This document shows positions 9,540 through 20,465 of a DNA stretch of 64,000 nucleotides, piece by piece. Below the pieces are notes generated by a model. The model made no database searches. It was not told where the DNA came from and saw nothing but the letters and a program-made list of their open reading frames with translations. The DNA comes from an uncultured Alphaproteobacteria bacterium. GTDB taxonomy: Bacteria > Pseudomonadota > Alphaproteobacteria > Micropepsales > Micropepsaceae. The position numbers were made by a program, and so were the translations under genes. How positions within the stretch are numbered: position 1 is the stretch's first letter; every line of letters starts with the position of its first letter. The DNA lies in contig CAIOFO010000105.1 in assembly GCA_903857685.1 (NCBI GenBank), positions 1 to 64,000 of the forward strand, in the 5' to 3' direction.

Positions 9540-10145
9540 ATGAGGATTGCCTTTCTCCGCCACGGCCCGACCGAATGGAATGCCGTGGGGCGCTTCCAGG
9601 GCCATACCGACATTCCGCTCAGCGCCGAGGGCCTGGCGAAAATGCGGGGCTTGCGTCCCCCCGCGCCTTTTCACGCCGCCCGGCCCTTCGTCAGTCCGCT
9701 GATCCGGGCGCGCCAGACCGCCGAGGCCCTCGGCTTGCAGAACCCGGTGGCGGATGCGCGGCTGATGGAGCAGAATTGGGGAAGCTGGGAAGGCCTGTCG
9801 CGGGAACAGATTCTGGCGCGCGACGGCGTGGATGCATTTTCCAGGGCCGGCATGGTCGTTGCGTTCAATCCCCCCGGCGGCGAATCCACCAGTCAGTTGC
9901 ATGACCGCGTCGCCGCCTTTCTGAAAGATGCCGCACAGGATGACAGCGATGCCATCGCCGTCGCCCATCTGGGTGTGTTGCGCGCCGCCTATACGCTGGC
10001 GACCGGCTGGGACATGGCGACGCCGATGCCGGCGGAACTGGATATTTCCAAGGCGCTGGTGCTGGAAGCGGACGCGCTGGGAAATTGCCGCATTCATGCG
10101 CTGAATGTCGAGCTTGTTACCGCGCCCTCATTTGCTCGCAAATGA
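9540..10145 (+). CDS. histidine phosphatase family protein
   Basis: MRIAFLRHGPTEWNAVGRFQGHTDIPLS; RHG motif. Confidence 0.9.
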   Translation: MRIAFLRHGPTEWNAVGRFQGHTDIPLSAEGLAKMRGLRPPAPFHAARPFVSPLIRARQTAEALGLQNPVADARLMEQNWGSWEGLSREQILARDGVDAFSRAGMVVAFNPPGGESTSQLHDRVAAFLKDAAQDDSDAIAVAHLGVLRAAYTLATGWDMATPMPAELDISKALVLEADALGNCRIHALNVELVTAPSFARK

Positions 10146-10171
10146 ATGGGCGCGGTTACACTTTGCGAGCA
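10119..10171. promoter_or_regulatory. overlapping, mutually exclusive hairpins across the phosphatase stop codon
   Basis: Hairpin 1: ACCGCGCCC-TCATTT/AAATGA..GGGCGCGGT (10119-10156). Hairpin 2: TGCTCGCAAA/TTTGCGAGCA (10133-10142 with 10162-10171). Confidence 0.45.
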
Positions 10172-10201
10172 GTCAATTAAACAAAGGCGAGCATGGACGG
10201 C

Positions 10202-11167
10202 CTAGGCCCAGAAGCCTTTGGTATGCCTGAGCTTGGCCCAGCGCCGCATGGCTTTCTTGACCAGCCGCGGCCGCCGCGCCCGGTACCAGCCCTGCACCGT
10301 GCCCGCGGCAAAACGCAGGGCGCCGTTATTCTTCTGTGCCGCCGGCGCCAGCTGGGCGATGACGGCGCGGGCGTGGGCGATGTCATTCAGGCGGCCCAGC
10401 GAATCCTGCAACCGCTTGACCTGCGACAGATAGCGTTTGACTTTTTTCTTCTTGTAGAGCGGCGCGAAAAATTCCGCAGTATAGCGCAGCTTCTTGAGGG
10501 CGATGCGCAGGCGGTGCAGATCGCCTTCCTCATGGCTGCGGGCGGCGCGGCCGCGCTGGCCCGCTCGCGCCGCCTGGCGCGCCAGCATGCGCGCCGCCAG
10601 GGGTTTCAGGCGAGGGCCGGGCGCCAAAGGCAGGCGCGACTGGGCCAGCGCCGCCACATCGTCAATGAACATTGCGAAATCGGCGCCGGCGACACAGGCG
10701 CTGGCCTGCTTCCAGGCGGTGTCGCGGGCCGCTTCCGCCTCGGCCCGCAGCAGGGCGAACATTTCGCTTTCATCCTCGCCGGTAAAGACCTTGGCCGGTC
10801 CGGACAGCAATTCTTCCAGAAAAACATCGAGGTCGCGGGCCGGGCCAAGCCGGCTGGAGAGAACCTTGGCGCGGCCGCGCAATTCCTCAAGCCAGGGCTG
10901 TTCAAAGGCCACGCCAAAGGATTTGAGCGCCACTTCCAGCCGCCGCAGGCCCACCCGCAATTGATGCAGGCCCTCGGCGGAATGGCCGGAGCGCAACACC
11001 CCGGCATTGGCGGTCATCTGGGCCAGGCAATCGGAGAGCGTGATGCGGAAGGCATCATCGGGGCTCATCTTGGCATGGATATGGGCGGAGCGCGCCTTGA
11101 CCGGCTGGGCGGGATGCGCCGAGCGGCGGGACAGGGAATGAATCGAAGCGGTGCGCGGATCGTCCAT
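10202..11167 (-). CDS. CHAD domain-containing protein
   Basis: HQLRVGLRRLEVALKSFG and HRLRIALKKLRYTAEFFAPLY, duplicated CHAD His-rich helices. Confidence 0.88.
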   Translation of the reverse strand: MDDPRTASIHSLSRRSAHPAQPVKARSAHIHAKMSPDDAFRITLSDCLAQMTANAGVLRSGHSAEGLHQLRVGLRRLEVALKSFGVAFEQPWLEELRGRAKVLSSRLGPARDLDVFLEELLSGPAKVFTGEDESEMFALLRAEAEAARDTAWKQASACVAGADFAMFIDDVAALAQSRLPLAPGPRLKPLAARMLARQAARAGQRGRAARSHEEGDLHRLRIALKKLRYTAEFFAPLYKKKKVKRYLSQVKRLQDSLGRLNDIAHARAVIAQLAPAAQKNNGALRFAAGTVQGWYRARRPRLVKKAMRRWAKLRHTKGFWA

Positions 11168-11181
11168 GCGCCAAGCTACAG

Positions 11182-11943
11182 TCAGATGTTCCGGACAGGC
11201 AAGCCGGCGTCCGCCAGCGCTTTCTTGGCCTGCGCAATGCTGACTTCGCCGAAATGGAAAATCGAGGCCGCCAGCACGGCGCTGGCATGGCCTTCCGTGA
11301 CACCCCGCACCAGGTCTTCCAGAGTGCCGACGCCGCCCGACGCGATCACCGGCACGCTCACCGCATCGGCGATGGCGCGGGTCAGCGGCAGGTCATAGCC
11401 CTTTTTGGTGCCATCGCGGTCCATGGAGGTGAGAAGGATTTCTCCCGCCCCCAGCGCTACCACTTTCCTGGCATATTCCACCGCGTCAATGCCGGTGGCC
11501 TCGCGCCCGCCATGGGTGAAGATTTCGAACTTGCAGCTGGGCGCCTTCTTGGCGTCGATCGCGGCGACAATGCACTGGGCGCCGAATTTCTCCGCCGCCT
11601 CGCGGATGAATTCCGGCCGCTTCACCGCCGCTGTGTTGATCGAGACCTTGTCGGCCCCGGCCAGCAGCAAGGCCCGGATGTCATCCAGGCTGCGCACCCC
11701 GCCGCCCACGGTCAAAGGCATAAAGCAGACTTCGGCGGTACGCCGCACCACATCCAGCAACGTGCCGCGCGCCTCGTGCGAAGCGGTGATGTCGAGAAAG
11801 CAGAGTTCGTCGGCCCCCGCCGCGTCATAAAGGATGGCCTGCTCCACCGGGTCGCCGGCATCGCGCAGCCCCAGGAAATTCACGCCCTTGACGACGCGGC
11901 CGTCCTTTATGTCGAGACAGGGAATGACCCGGACCTTCAGCAT
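11182..11943 (-). CDS. hisF: imidazole glycerol phosphate synthase subunit HisF
   Basis: [42 protein letters not shown]. Confidence 0.96.
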   Translation of the reverse strand: MLKVRVIPCLDIKDGRVVKGVNFLGLRDAGDPVEQAILYDAAGADELCFLDITASHEARGTLLDVVRRTAEVCFMPLTVGGGVRSLDDIRALLLAGADKVSINTAAVKRPEFIREAAEKFGAQCIVAAIDAKKAPSCKFEIFTHGGREATGIDAVEYARKVVALGAGEILLTSMDRDGTKKGYDLPLTRAIADAVSVPVIASGGVGTLEDLVRGVTEGHASAVLAASIFHFGEVSIAQAKKALADAGLPVRNI

Positions 11944-11959
11944 GGCAATCTCGGCAGCA

Positions 11960-12985
11960 TCACATCCGGCCTTTCGCCATGGCGGCGATGTTCATCAGGG
12001 TGCGGCCGCAGACCGCTTCATTGGGCACGCCGGTGGTCTTGGTCAAGGTCTCGGCTTCCAGCAGCATGTCCAGGGCATCGAAAATCTTCTCGCCGCTCCA
12101 GCGCTGAGCCTGGGCCTTGAAGGAATCCTGGCGCAGGAAATGGATGGGCGGCCGCAGCCGCTTGATGGCGCTGTCGAGATTTTCGCCCCGCGCCATGTTT
12201 TCGCGCACCAGGGCCAGGCGCTGGAAATGCCCCATGGCGCCGCGGATCACCGCGATGGCCGACATTTCCGCCGTCCATAGCCGTTCCAGCGCCAGGTCAA
12301 GCCGGGCGAAATCGCCGCTGCCCGCCGCGTCGGAGGCTTCCTCGGCCCTGGCGCCGGCCTCATCGCCCATCACGGCGCGGACATCATCCAGGCTGATGCT
12401 TTTCTGGCCCTGGCAATAAAGCGCCAGCTTTTCCAGCTCGCGCCGCGACACGCCGCGGTCCGAGCCCAGCCGCGACACCGCGTCGGCCAGCGCATCCGGC
12501 GCAATGGCAAAACCATCGGCGCGCAGGGAATCGCGCACCACATCTTCCAGGCCCCGCGCCGTATCGGCATAGCAGGCAATGGCGGCGGCGCTATCGTCAT
12601 CCTCGAACAGCTTGCGCAAGCCCGTGCCCCTGGATAGATCGCCCGCCTCCACCACCACCAGCGAATCGCCCGGCAGGTCTTCCAGAAAGCCTTCAAACAG
12701 TTCCGTCAGGTCATTGCCGGCGCCGCGCACGCGCACCACCCGCCGCCCGCCCATCATCGAGATGGCGGCGGCTTCATCGGCCAGCCGCGCCGGATCGGCC
12801 TGCAGCACCGCCTCGCTCAGGTCGGCGATGTTGAAGGCATCGCCAAGGTCGGGCACCACCGATTTCATCAGCTTTTCGGCGCGCTCCCGCACCAGGCCGG
12901 CATCCGGCCCGAACACCAGCGCCGCGCGCAGCGTCTTGGGCGGCGCTGCGGCGAAGCGGTCGGCGTCGCGCGCGGCGATAATCAT
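11960..12985 (-). CDS. holA: DNA polymerase III subunit delta
   Basis: [19 protein letters not shown]; HolA-like, adjacent to lptE and leuS. Confidence 0.88.
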   Translation of the reverse strand: MIIAARDADRFAAAPPKTLRAALVFGPDAGLVRERAEKLMKSVVPDLGDAFNIADLSEAVLQADPARLADEAAAISMMGGRRVVRVRGAGNDLTELFEGFLEDLPGDSLVVVEAGDLSRGTGLRKLFEDDDSAAAIACYADTARGLEDVVRDSLRADGFAIAPDALADAVSRLGSDRGVSRRELEKLALYCQGQKSISLDDVRAVMGDEAGARAEEASDAAGSGDFARLDLALERLWTAEMSAIAVIRGAMGHFQRLALVRENMARGENLDSAIKRLRPPIHFLRQDSFKAQAQRWSGEKIFDALDMLLEAETLTKTTGVPNEAVCGRTLMNIAAMAKGRM

Positions 12986-13470
12986 CGCCCGTCCTGGCGG
13001 CGGAAATAGACGCCCAGGTCCAAGCGGATGCGCTCGGCAATCTCCTCCGCGGCGCGCTTGTCGGCATCCTGCTGCCCCGCCAGCGTGGCGTAAGGCGAGT
13101 TCACCGTATTGTAGGAGGCCAGGCTGGTCTGGGTGCCGTGGGTGACTTCCGCGCCCTTGGCATCGCTCAGGACATAGGTGACCGTCAAAGTATCGTTGTA
13201 GCGTGTGATGGTGGCGTCATTCTGCAGCGCCACGCCCTGATTGGATTCGGTCAGGTTCAGTTTCAGCCGATAGGCCTTGCCGCCCGATTGCCCGTTGGAC
13301 GCCAGAAGATTGATCAGCGTGTTGCGCAGTTCATAACCGTCGCGCTCGGCCACCGGCTCGACAAAGATGGATGCCAGTTGCGGCTGCAGCTGCGCATCGC
13401 CGTAAAGCGGGTGAAAGCCGCAGCCCGCCAGCAGGGGCAAAAGCGCAGTCCATAAAAGCCGCTGCTTCAT
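12982..13470 (-). CDS. lptE: LPS assembly lipoprotein LptE
   Basis: Lipobox LLAGC followed by GFHPLYG; leuS-lptE-holA order. Confidence 0.88.
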   Translation of the reverse strand: MKQRLLWTALLPLLAGCGFHPLYGDAQLQPQLASIFVEPVAERDGYELRNTLINLLASNGQSGGKAYRLKLNLTESNQGVALQNDATITRYNDTLTVTYVLSDAKGAEVTHGTQTSLASYNTVNSPYATLAGQQDADKRAAEEIAERIRLDLGVYFRRQDGR

Positions 13471-16010
13471 GCCACGATATTGACGATGCGGCCCGGAACC
13501 ACAATCACTTTCTTGGGCGCGGCGCCATCCAGGGCGCGGATCACCCCGTCCAGCGCCAGCGCGGCGGCTTCGACCGTCTTGTTGCCGGCATCCGCCGCCA
13601 CCGTGACTTCGCAGCGCCGCTTGCCATTGACCTGCACAGCGATGGTGATGGTGTCGGATTTGAGCAGGGCCGGATCATGGACCGGCCAGGGCGTTTGCGC
13701 CGCCAGCGTCTTGTGGCCCAGTCCCTGCCAGCAGGCTTCCGCCAGATGCGGCATCATTGGCGCGGTCAGAAGCACCAAAGCCTCCGCCGCCTCGCGCCGC
13801 GCCGCCGGGTTCGCCTTTTCCCCATCGGCCATGGCATTGGCCAGCATGTAGGCCTGCGCCACCGCGCGATTGAAACGCAGCAAGGCCAGGTCTTCGGTCA
13901 CCGCCGCGATCGCCCGGTGCGTCGCCTGGCGCAGGGCTTTGGAAATTTCGTCATCGGCGGTTGGCGCGGTTCCGACCGGCGCCAGGCCTTCGGCTTCGCC
14001 CGCCAGGCGCCAGACGCGCTGGACAAAACGCCAGCAGCCTTCCGCTCCGGCATCGGTCCATTCGACGTCGCGTTCCGGCGGCGTGTCGGAGAGCATGAAC
14101 CAGCGGATGGTATCGGCGCCGTAAACGTCAATGATCTCCTCCGGCGCGATCACGTTTTTCTTGGACTTGGACATTTTCTCGGAGGCGCCGATTTCCAGCG
14201 CCGCGCCGGACGAGCGCAGAAAGGCTTTGCCGCCTTTCTTTTCGACTTCGTCCGGTGAGACCCAGTTGCCCTCATCGTCCTTGTAGGTCTCGTGACAGAC
14301 CATGCCTTGCGTGAACAGGCCGGCGAAAGGCTCCGGCGTTGACACCATGCCCAGCTTGTTCATGGCGCGGGTGAAAAAGCGGGCATAGAGCAGATGCAGG
14401 ATCGCATGCTCGATGCCGCCGATATATTGATCCACCGGCAGCCAGTAATCCGCCGCCTGCTTGTTGACGGGCGTATCCGAAGTGGGGTCGGTGAAGCGGG
14501 CGAAATACCAGGAGGAATCCGCGAAGGTGTCGAGCGTGTCGGTGTCGCGCACCGCCGCCTCGCCGCAGGAGGGACAGACGCTGGTCTTCCAGTCCAGATC
14601 GGCATCCAGCGGATTGCCCCGCACCGAGAAGTTGATCTTGTCCGGCAACAGCACCGGCAGCGATCCTTCCGGCACCGGCACCACGCCGCAGATGGGGCAA
14701 TGCACCATGGGGATGGGGCAGCCCCAGGGGCGCTGACGCGACACCAGCCAGTCGCGCAGGCGGTAATTCACGGTACGCTCCCCCATACCGGCTTTTTCCA
14801 GCCGCGCCGCCACTTCCGCCTTGGCCTCTTCCACCGTCATGCCGTCAAGGAATTGGGAATTGGCCAGCTTGCCGGGGCCGGTATAGGCCTCGGTCCCCAC
14901 CGAGAATGTCTTTGGGTCGGCGTCCGAAGGCACCACCACCGGCGTCACGCAAAGCCCGTATTTGCGGGCGAAATCCAGGTCGCGCTGGTCATGCGCTGGG
15001 CAGCCGAAGATCGCGCCGGTGCCGTAGCCCATCAGCACGAAATTGGCCACCATCACTTTCAGTTTCCAGCTCGGATCGAAGGGGTGGGCGGCGGTGAGGC
15101 CGGTGTCGTAACCCAGCTTCTCGGCTTTCTCGATTTCGGCTTCGGCGGTGCCGGTCTTGCGGCATTCAACAATGAAATCCGCCAGCGCCTTGTCCTTTTG
15201 CGCCAGTTCCTGCGCCAGCGGATGTTCCGGCGACAGCGCCACAAAGCTGGCGCCGAACAGCGTGTCGGGCCTGGTGGTGAAAACATCGAGCTTGCCGCCG
15301 TTCGACAGCGCGAACTGGAATTTCAGGCCCTCGCTGCGGCCGATCCAGTTCTTCTGCATGACCCGGACTTTTTCCGGCCAGCGCTCCAGCGTGTCCAGCG
15401 CGTTCAGCAGCTCTTCCGAAAAATCCGTGATCTTGAAAAACCATTGCGACAGCTTGCGCCGTTCCACCAGGGCGCCGGAACGCCAACCGCGCCCGTCAAT
15501 CACCTGCTCATTGGCGAGCACGGTCATGTCCACCGGGTCCCAGTTCACATCGGCCTCGCCGCGATAGACAAATCCGGCCTTGTAGAAATCCAGGAACAGC
15601 TTCTGCTGCTGGTGATAATAGGCCGGGTCGCAGGTGGCGAATTCACGCGTCCAGTCGATTGAAAGACCCATCATCTTCAGCTGGGTCCGCATCGCCGCGA
15701 TATTTTCATAAGTCCAGTCGCGCGGGGACACGCCCTTGTCGCGCGCCGCGTTTTCCGCCGGCAGGCCGAAAGCGTCCCAGCCCATGGGATGCAGCACATT
15801 ATAGCCCTGGGCCCTGCGGAAACGGGCGATGACATCGCCCATGGTGTAATTGCGGGTGTGACCCATGTGAATGCGCCCCGACGGATAGGGGAACATTTCC
15901 AGCACATAGCATTTGGGTTTTTCCGACTCGACCGGCGTCACGAACAGCGCGCGGTCATCCCACACGCCTTGCCAGTACCGTTCGGATTCCTTGGCGTTAT
16001 AGCGCGCCAT
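13467..16010 (-). CDS. leuS: leucine--tRNA ligase
   Basis: [54 protein letters not shown]; start trimmed from ORF start 16160. Confidence 0.97.
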   Translation of the reverse strand: MARYNAKESERYWQGVWDDRALFVTPVESEKPKCYVLEMFPYPSGRIHMGHTRNYTMGDVIARFRRAQGYNVLHPMGWDAFGLPAENAARDKGVSPRDWTYENIAAMRTQLKMMGLSIDWTREFATCDPAYYHQQQKLFLDFYKAGFVYRGEADVNWDPVDMTVLANEQVIDGRGWRSGALVERRKLSQWFFKITDFSEELLNALDTLERWPEKVRVMQKNWIGRSEGLKFQFALSNGGKLDVFTTRPDTLFGASFVALSPEHPLAQELAQKDKALADFIVECRKTGTAEAEIEKAEKLGYDTGLTAAHPFDPSWKLKVMVANFVLMGYGTGAIFGCPAHDQRDLDFARKYGLCVTPVVVPSDADPKTFSVGTEAYTGPGKLANSQFLDGMTVEEAKAEVAARLEKAGMGERTVNYRLRDWLVSRQRPWGCPIPMVHCPICGVVPVPEGSLPVLLPDKINFSVRGNPLDADLDWKTSVCPSCGEAAVRDTDTLDTFADSSWYFARFTDPTSDTPVNKQAADYWLPVDQYIGGIEHAILHLLYARFFTRAMNKLGMVSTPEPFAGLFTQGMVCHETYKDDEGNWVSPDEVEKKGGKAFLRSSGAALEIGASEKMSKSKKNVIAPEEIIDVYGADTIRWFMLSDTPPERDVEWTDAGAEGCWRFVQRVWRLAGEAEGLAPVGTAPTADDEISKALRQATHRAIAAVTEDLALLRFNRAVAQAYMLANAMADGEKANPAARREAAEALVLLTAPMMPHLAEACWQGLGHKTLAAQTPWPVHDPALLKSDTITIAVQVNGKRRCEVTVAADAGNKTVEAAALALDGVIRALDGAAPKKVIVVPGRIVNIVA

Positions 16011-16062
16011 GATGGTCAGGCCTTTTGATGCGGCGCCGGCCGATCGCAGGCGCTTAAGGAAA

Positions 16063-16521
16063 TTACGTACCCTGATTGAGCGACGCCAGGCGCAACTCGC
16101 GGGCGCGGGTGAGAATCGCGTCTTCCAGCTTATGGGCGGTGTCGGGGCTGGGCTGGGCATCGCTCCAAACCGCGCCGCTGCGGGTCTGGCGGAACACCAC
16201 GACCTTCAGGCCGTCGGCGCGCAGCGCGCGGTCCAGGATATAGATCGTCACCTTCAGCCGCTCATCGGGGGCATTGGGCGCGACATACCAGTCGGTAATG
16301 ACCACGCCGCCAAAGGGATCGGCGCTGGCGAGTGGCATGAAAGCCAAGGTGTCGAGCGTGGCGTGCCAGAGATAGGAGTTGACCCCCAGCGTCAGGCGGC
16401 CCGTGCCGCCGCCCGCCACGATGGTGGCGCCGGTGTCCATGTCGGTGGTGGGAGTGCTGTCAGAGCCGCAAGCGGCCAAAGGCAAGGCAAGGGCGCAAAA
16501 CAGAACAGGCAGAATTCGCAT
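16063..16521 (-). CDS. DUF3576 domain-containing lipoprotein
   Basis: Lipobox [41 protein letters not shown]. Confidence 0.87.
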   Translation of the reverse strand: MRILPVLFCALALPLAACGSDSTPTTDMDTGATIVAGGGTGRLTLGVNSYLWHATLDTLAFMPLASADPFGGVVITDWYVAPNAPDERLKVTIYILDRALRADGLKVVVFRQTRSGAVWSDAQPSPDTAHKLEDAILTRARELRLASLNQGT

Positions 16522-16679
16522 CGGGTACTCTATCCTTCGACTGGCGGCGCCCCTCGGGCACGCCGTGCACCCCCGATATAGCCTGGTTGGCTTATACTGG
16601 TCCGGCCCTGCGGACGCAACGGCGGAACGATGGCGGCGCGGGCCCGGATCGGCTTATGTTATAAGGACTTAGAGCAAGA

Positions 16680-17873
16680 TTGCCAAAGGATAAGCGGGTG
16701 AGGGAGCGGTGTGCGGTTGCGGGGTTGTTTCTGGCGGGCGCCGTCTTCTGCCCGGCAGCGGTCGCCGCAGCTTGGAACATTGCGCCCCTCCAGGCCGATC
16801 TTGGCGACAATACCCTGCAGATCGGCGGCGAGGCCGGCGGCGCCCTGTTCAGCGCCAAGGACCGTCAAAACCAGCATGTCAGCGGCGTGATCAAGCTGAT
16901 GCCCCGGCTGCACCGCGACTTTGACAGCGGCTTGTCGCTGGGGCTGAACGCCACCATCACCGCCAGCGATGTGCTGTCGCGTGGCCGTTACGGCGGCGAC
17001 TTTTTCGAGAAAGCCTATGGCGATGTCCGCACCGGGCTGGGCCGGATCGAGATCGGCCAGACCGACGGCGCGGCTTATGATTTGTCCGTCACCGGCCCGA
17101 AAGTGGATGCAGAGGTCAGCCTGGACAATCCGCAGACCACCTTCTTCCGCGATCAGTCCACGGGCCACGCCCTCACCGACAGTTTCGCGCTGCGCACCGA
17201 AATCGGCGCCTCCTCCAACTACGCCAAGATCGCCTATGTCAGCCCCGCTTTGTTCGGCGCGCAACTGGCGCTGTCCTTCACGCCCAGTCAGGGCAAAGAG
17301 GTGCTGCCCTTCCTGCATGAAGGCCCGCATGTGGCGGGACGGCAGGCGGATATCTGGGAAGGGGCGATCCAATATTCCGATGAACTCGGGCCCTTCTCGC
17401 TCAGCGCCTATGGCGGTGTCGCGGTGGGACGCGCCGAGCACAAGTTGGCCGGTCAGGAAGGCGTCAGCGATCTGGGCGCGGGCCTGCGCGCCGATTATCC
17501 CGTCAATGATGATCTCACGCTTTCCCTGGGCGGCACCTGGCGGCAGAGCAATGCCTATGCTTTCCAGATCGCGCGCAGCTTTCAGGCGGCCACCACGACG
17601 GCGCGGCAGGCCAGCGCCAGCGCGGCCTATGACGACTGGGTGCTGGGCCTGGAATATGGCGATGGCAATGCCGGCGCTGTCCCCGGCGCGCCGCGTCTGA
17701 ACTTGACCGGCTATGAAGCGTCCGTGGGTTACAATCTCAGCAACAGCATCCAGCCGGCCATTGGCTGGCAGCATCTGACCTATGAGCGTTCCAGCGGAAA
17801 TTTTTACAATGCCGCCCCGCGTATCGCGCTGGACGCGGTCTTCCTGCACCTCAATTTCAAGACGTCGGGCTGA
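16680..17873 (+). CDS. porin-like outer membrane beta-barrel protein
   Basis: Signal peptide, alternating hydrophobic strands, C-terminal FLHLNFKTSG; GRIEIGQTDGAAYD porin-like. Confidence 0.7.
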   Translation: MPKDKRVRERCAVAGLFLAGAVFCPAAVAAAWNIAPLQADLGDNTLQIGGEAGGALFSAKDRQNQHVSGVIKLMPRLHRDFDSGLSLGLNATITASDVLSRGRYGGDFFEKAYGDVRTGLGRIEIGQTDGAAYDLSVTGPKVDAEVSLDNPQTTFFRDQSTGHALTDSFALRTEIGASSNYAKIAYVSPALFGAQLALSFTPSQGKEVLPFLHEGPHVAGRQADIWEGAIQYSDELGPFSLSAYGGVAVGRAEHKLAGQEGVSDLGAGLRADYPVNDDLTLSLGGTWRQSNAYAFQIARSFQAATTTARQASASAAYDDWVLGLEYGDGNAGAVPGAPRLNLTGYEASVGYNLSNSIQPAIGWQHLTYERSSGNFYNAAPRIALDAVFLHLNFKTSG

Positions 17874-18480
17874 GTGCGCCGATCGCGGCGATGCCGGCAA
17901 AGCCGGTGAGCAGCGCAGCACGCCTGGCCGTGATGCCGCCCAGCGCGATGAGCGGCATCGTCACGCCGCGCGCAATCAGCCGCGCCCGCACCGCGGACAA
18001 TGCGGCCGCGTCTTTGTGGCTTTGCGTGGCAAAGACCGGCGACAACAGCACGGCATCGGCGTGGCGCGCCCTCAGCACCGCGGCAAGCGAATGGGCCGCG
18101 GCGGTAATCAGCCAGCCGGGATTTAGCGCCCGCCAATGCGCTGCCTGGCCGGCGCGAACCTCCGGCAAATGCAGGCCACCCGCGCCAATGGCGCGCGCCA
18201 GCGCCGGATCATCGGCAATCAGCAAAATGAGTCCGCGCGCCCAGGCGATGCTGCGCAACTGCACCGCCAGTTCGGCGCGGCGGGCCTTGTCGCGCGCCCG
18301 CACGATCACCAGGCTGCCGGGCGGCAGGGCGCGCGCCGCCAGGGCCGGATCGGGCAGGCGCACATCATCGGTCAGCAAGACAAGCTGGCCTGCATTGAGC
18401 CCTGCGCGGCCCCGCCGCGCATTAACATTGAGGGAGCGAGCGCCTCTTGCTAGCTTGCCGCGCGACAGGACATCCGCCAT
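17857..18480 (-). CDS. thiamine phosphate synthase/TenI-like protein (start uncertain)
   Basis: LVLLTDDVRLPDP..GLHLPEVRAG..ADAVLLSPVFATQSHKDAAALS..MPLIALGGITARRA: ThiE-like TIM-barrel motifs. Confidence 0.65.
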   Translation of the reverse strand: MADVLSRGKLARGARSLNVNARRGRAGLNAGQLVLLTDDVRLPDPALAARALPPGSLVIVRARDKARRAELAVQLRSIAWARGLILLIADDPALARAIGAGGLHLPEVRAGQAAHWRALNPGWLITAAAHSLAAVLRARHADAVLLSPVFATQSHKDAAALSAVRARLIARGVTMPLIALGGITARRAALLTGFAGIAAIGALSPTS

Positions 18481-19138
18481 GAGCATTCCCGAAAATCTCA
18501 GCGTCATTCTGGCGCGCATCGCGGCGGCGCGAAAGGCCGCTTTCAATCCCGCGCCGCTGACCCGGCTGGTGGCGGTGTCAAAGACCGTGGATGAAGCCGG
18601 CATTGCCCAAGCGCTGGAAGCGGGCCAACGCCTGTTCGGCGAGAACCGGGTGCAGGAGGCTGAGGCCAAGTTTCCCGCCTTGAAGCGTGATTATCCTGAC
18701 CTGGAATTGCACCTGATCGGCCCGCTGCAGACCAACAAGGTCAAGGAAGCGGCGGCGCTGTTCGATTGCATCCAGACGCTGGACCGCATCCGGCTGGCCG
18801 ATGCCCTGGCTTTGGCGCGCGACAAGAGCGGCAAGTGCCCGCAGCTTTTGGTCCAGGTGAACACCGGCGAGGAAGAACAGAAAGCCGGCGTGATGCCTGT
18901 CGGGACCGCCGCGCTGATTGCCCATGCGCGCAAGCTGGATCTGCCGGTGGCAGGCCTGATGTGCATTCCGCCCGCAGCCCAGGACCCGGCGCCGCATTTC
19001 GGCTTTCTTGCCAAGCTGGCGCGCGACAATGGGCTGAGCGAGCTCAGCATGGGGATGAGCGGCGATTTCGAAATGGCGATCCGTTTCGGCGCCACCTATG
19101 TGCGGGTGGGCACGGCGATATTCGGCAGCCGCAGCTAA
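18479..19138 (+). CDS. YggS family pyridoxal phosphate-dependent protein
   Basis: LVAVSKTVDEAGIAQALEAGQRLFGENRVQEAEAKFP; LHLIGPLQTNKVKEA; LSMGMSGDFEMAI. Confidence 0.94.
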   Translation: MSIPENLSVILARIAAARKAAFNPAPLTRLVAVSKTVDEAGIAQALEAGQRLFGENRVQEAEAKFPALKRDYPDLELHLIGPLQTNKVKEAAALFDCIQTLDRIRLADALALARDKSGKCPQLLVQVNTGEEEQKAGVMPVGTAALIAHARKLDLPVAGLMCIPPAAQDPAPHFGFLAKLARDNGLSELSMGMSGDFEMAIRFGATYVRVGTAIFGSRS

Positions 19139-19647
19139 GCGATCTTTATCTTGTCGCCTGCTTGAAGCTGGCTGAGCGCGGCGCGCAGATCGGCCTCCGA
19201 CAGAGCCACGCAGCCGGCGGTGGGCGCATAGTCCGGCCTGGCGAGATGCAGGAAGATGGCGCTGCCCTTGCCGGCATAGACCGGATCGTCGTTGAAGCCG
19301 ATCACCACCACAATGTCGTAGAGGGAATCGTCGCGCCATAAATTCTCGGCGCTGGCGGCGTAGGGCAGTTTCACCAGCCGGTTGTAATTCTGGTCTTCCG
19401 GCGCATCGCACCAGCCGTCATCCGGCTCGGTCTTCCACAGCGGCAGCACGGTGATGGGCATGGGGGTGCGGTCGACGCGATAAAAGACTTCGCGCAAGGC
19501 AAAGACTCCCAGGGGCGTGACGCCGTCGCCTTCGCCGGTTTTGCGGCTGATGCCGGCCGGGCCGATGGCGCAGCGGCGCGGTCCGGCACCCCAGTCGAGC
19601 ACCGGGCCTTGCGGAGAATAAGAAACGATCAGGTCCATGCGCGGCAT
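19135..19647 (-). CDS. L,D-transpeptidase (YkuD) family protein
   Basis: GKGSAIFLHLARPDYAPTAGCVALSEADL; HxnX-SxGCxxL-type catalytic motif. Confidence 0.85.
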   Translation of the reverse strand: MPRMDLIVSYSPQGPVLDWGAGPRRCAIGPAGISRKTGEGDGVTPLGVFALREVFYRVDRTPMPITVLPLWKTEPDDGWCDAPEDQNYNRLVKLPYAASAENLWRDDSLYDIVVVIGFNDDPVYAGKGSAIFLHLARPDYAPTAGCVALSEADLRAALSQLQAGDKIKIA

Positions 19648-19654
19648 GTTATTT

Positions 19655-19729
19655 GGTCGCGCGGCCGGACGCAAAACCGTGGCGCTACGCTGCCGCTAGC
19701 CCACCCGCACTTTTGCTGGCCGGCGCTCC
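19655..19729 (-). repeat. dispersed intergenic repeat, copy B
   Basis: Reverse complement GGAGCGCCGGCCAGCAAAAGTGCGGGTGGGCTAGCGGCAGCGTAGCGCCACGGTTTTGCGTCCGGCCGCGCGACC aligns end to end with copy A. Confidence 0.75.
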
Positions 19730-19732
19730 AAC

Positions 19733-20287
19733 TCACTGCACGGCGGCAAGCACCGTGCTCGGCTGGGCCGTCATGTTCGGCAGGTTCATCGATTTTTGAT
19801 AAGCCTGAAGAGCGCGCTGGCTGAGCGTGCTGTCCACGCCGTTCTGGGCCAGTGCCGTGGTCATGGCCATGTAGTCGGCACCCGGTGGCAGAGCAGCGGC
19901 ACTGCCGGCCGTTGCGGCGCCATTGTCCGCGACCGCAACGGGTTTGCTGTCACTGCTGCCGCTGAAAAGCGCCAGCACGGTGTCGCCGACATCCTTGCCG
20001 GTGATTTTTTCAAATGCCGCATCGGCAATGCTGGCAACCGCGCCCAACAACCCGCCATAAAGCGTGTCGCCGGCAATCTTCTCCGGTGTGCCGATGGTGT
20101 CGCCGGTCACGGCACGATACAGCGTGCCGATCACCGGAATATGCTGCAGCGGGTTGAAAATCGAGAGCAGGTCGTGAAAGGAAAAGCCCGGACCGCTTGC
20201 GCCCGGTATGGCCGCCGACGCCTGGGTCTGCGTCTGGGGCAGGCCGAGCATTTTCAAAGTACCGAGGGCGGGGCTTAGCTGGGTCAC
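19733..20287 (-). CDS. hypothetical protein, 184 aa
   Basis: Complete ORF with GTG start; no family recognised. Confidence 0.6.
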   Translation of the reverse strand: MTQLSPALGTLKMLGLPQTQTQASAAIPGASGPGFSFHDLLSIFNPLQHIPVIGTLYRAVTGDTIGTPEKIAGDTLYGGLLGAVASIADAAFEKITGKDVGDTVLALFSGSSDSKPVAVADNGAATAGSAAALPPGADYMAMTTALAQNGVDSTLSQRALQAYQKSMNLPNMTAQPSTVLAAVQ

Positions 20288-20403
20288 CCCTGCCTATAAG
20301 CAAGCGCCTTGCCAGAAGGAAAGCCGCGGCGTTGCTGGCTTTTCATGACACCGGGGCATTGCTGCGGCAAAAACTGCCGGGGCCGGTTGCGCGGCATAGG
20401 CAT
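20284..20403 (-). CDS. possible 39-aa basic leader ORF coupled to the 184-aa gene
   Basis: CAGGAG before ATG; MPMPRNRPRQFLPQQCPGVMKSQQRRGFPSGKALAYRQG; TGA overlaps downstream GTG (GTGA). Confidence 0.3.
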   Translation of the reverse strand: MPMPRNRPRQFLPQQCPGVMKSQQRRGFPSGKALAYRQG

Positions 20404-20465
20404 TTCTCCTGAGCCGGAATGGCCAAATCGCGTTATGGTCCGGCGCCGCCCCAAGCAAAAGTTCC

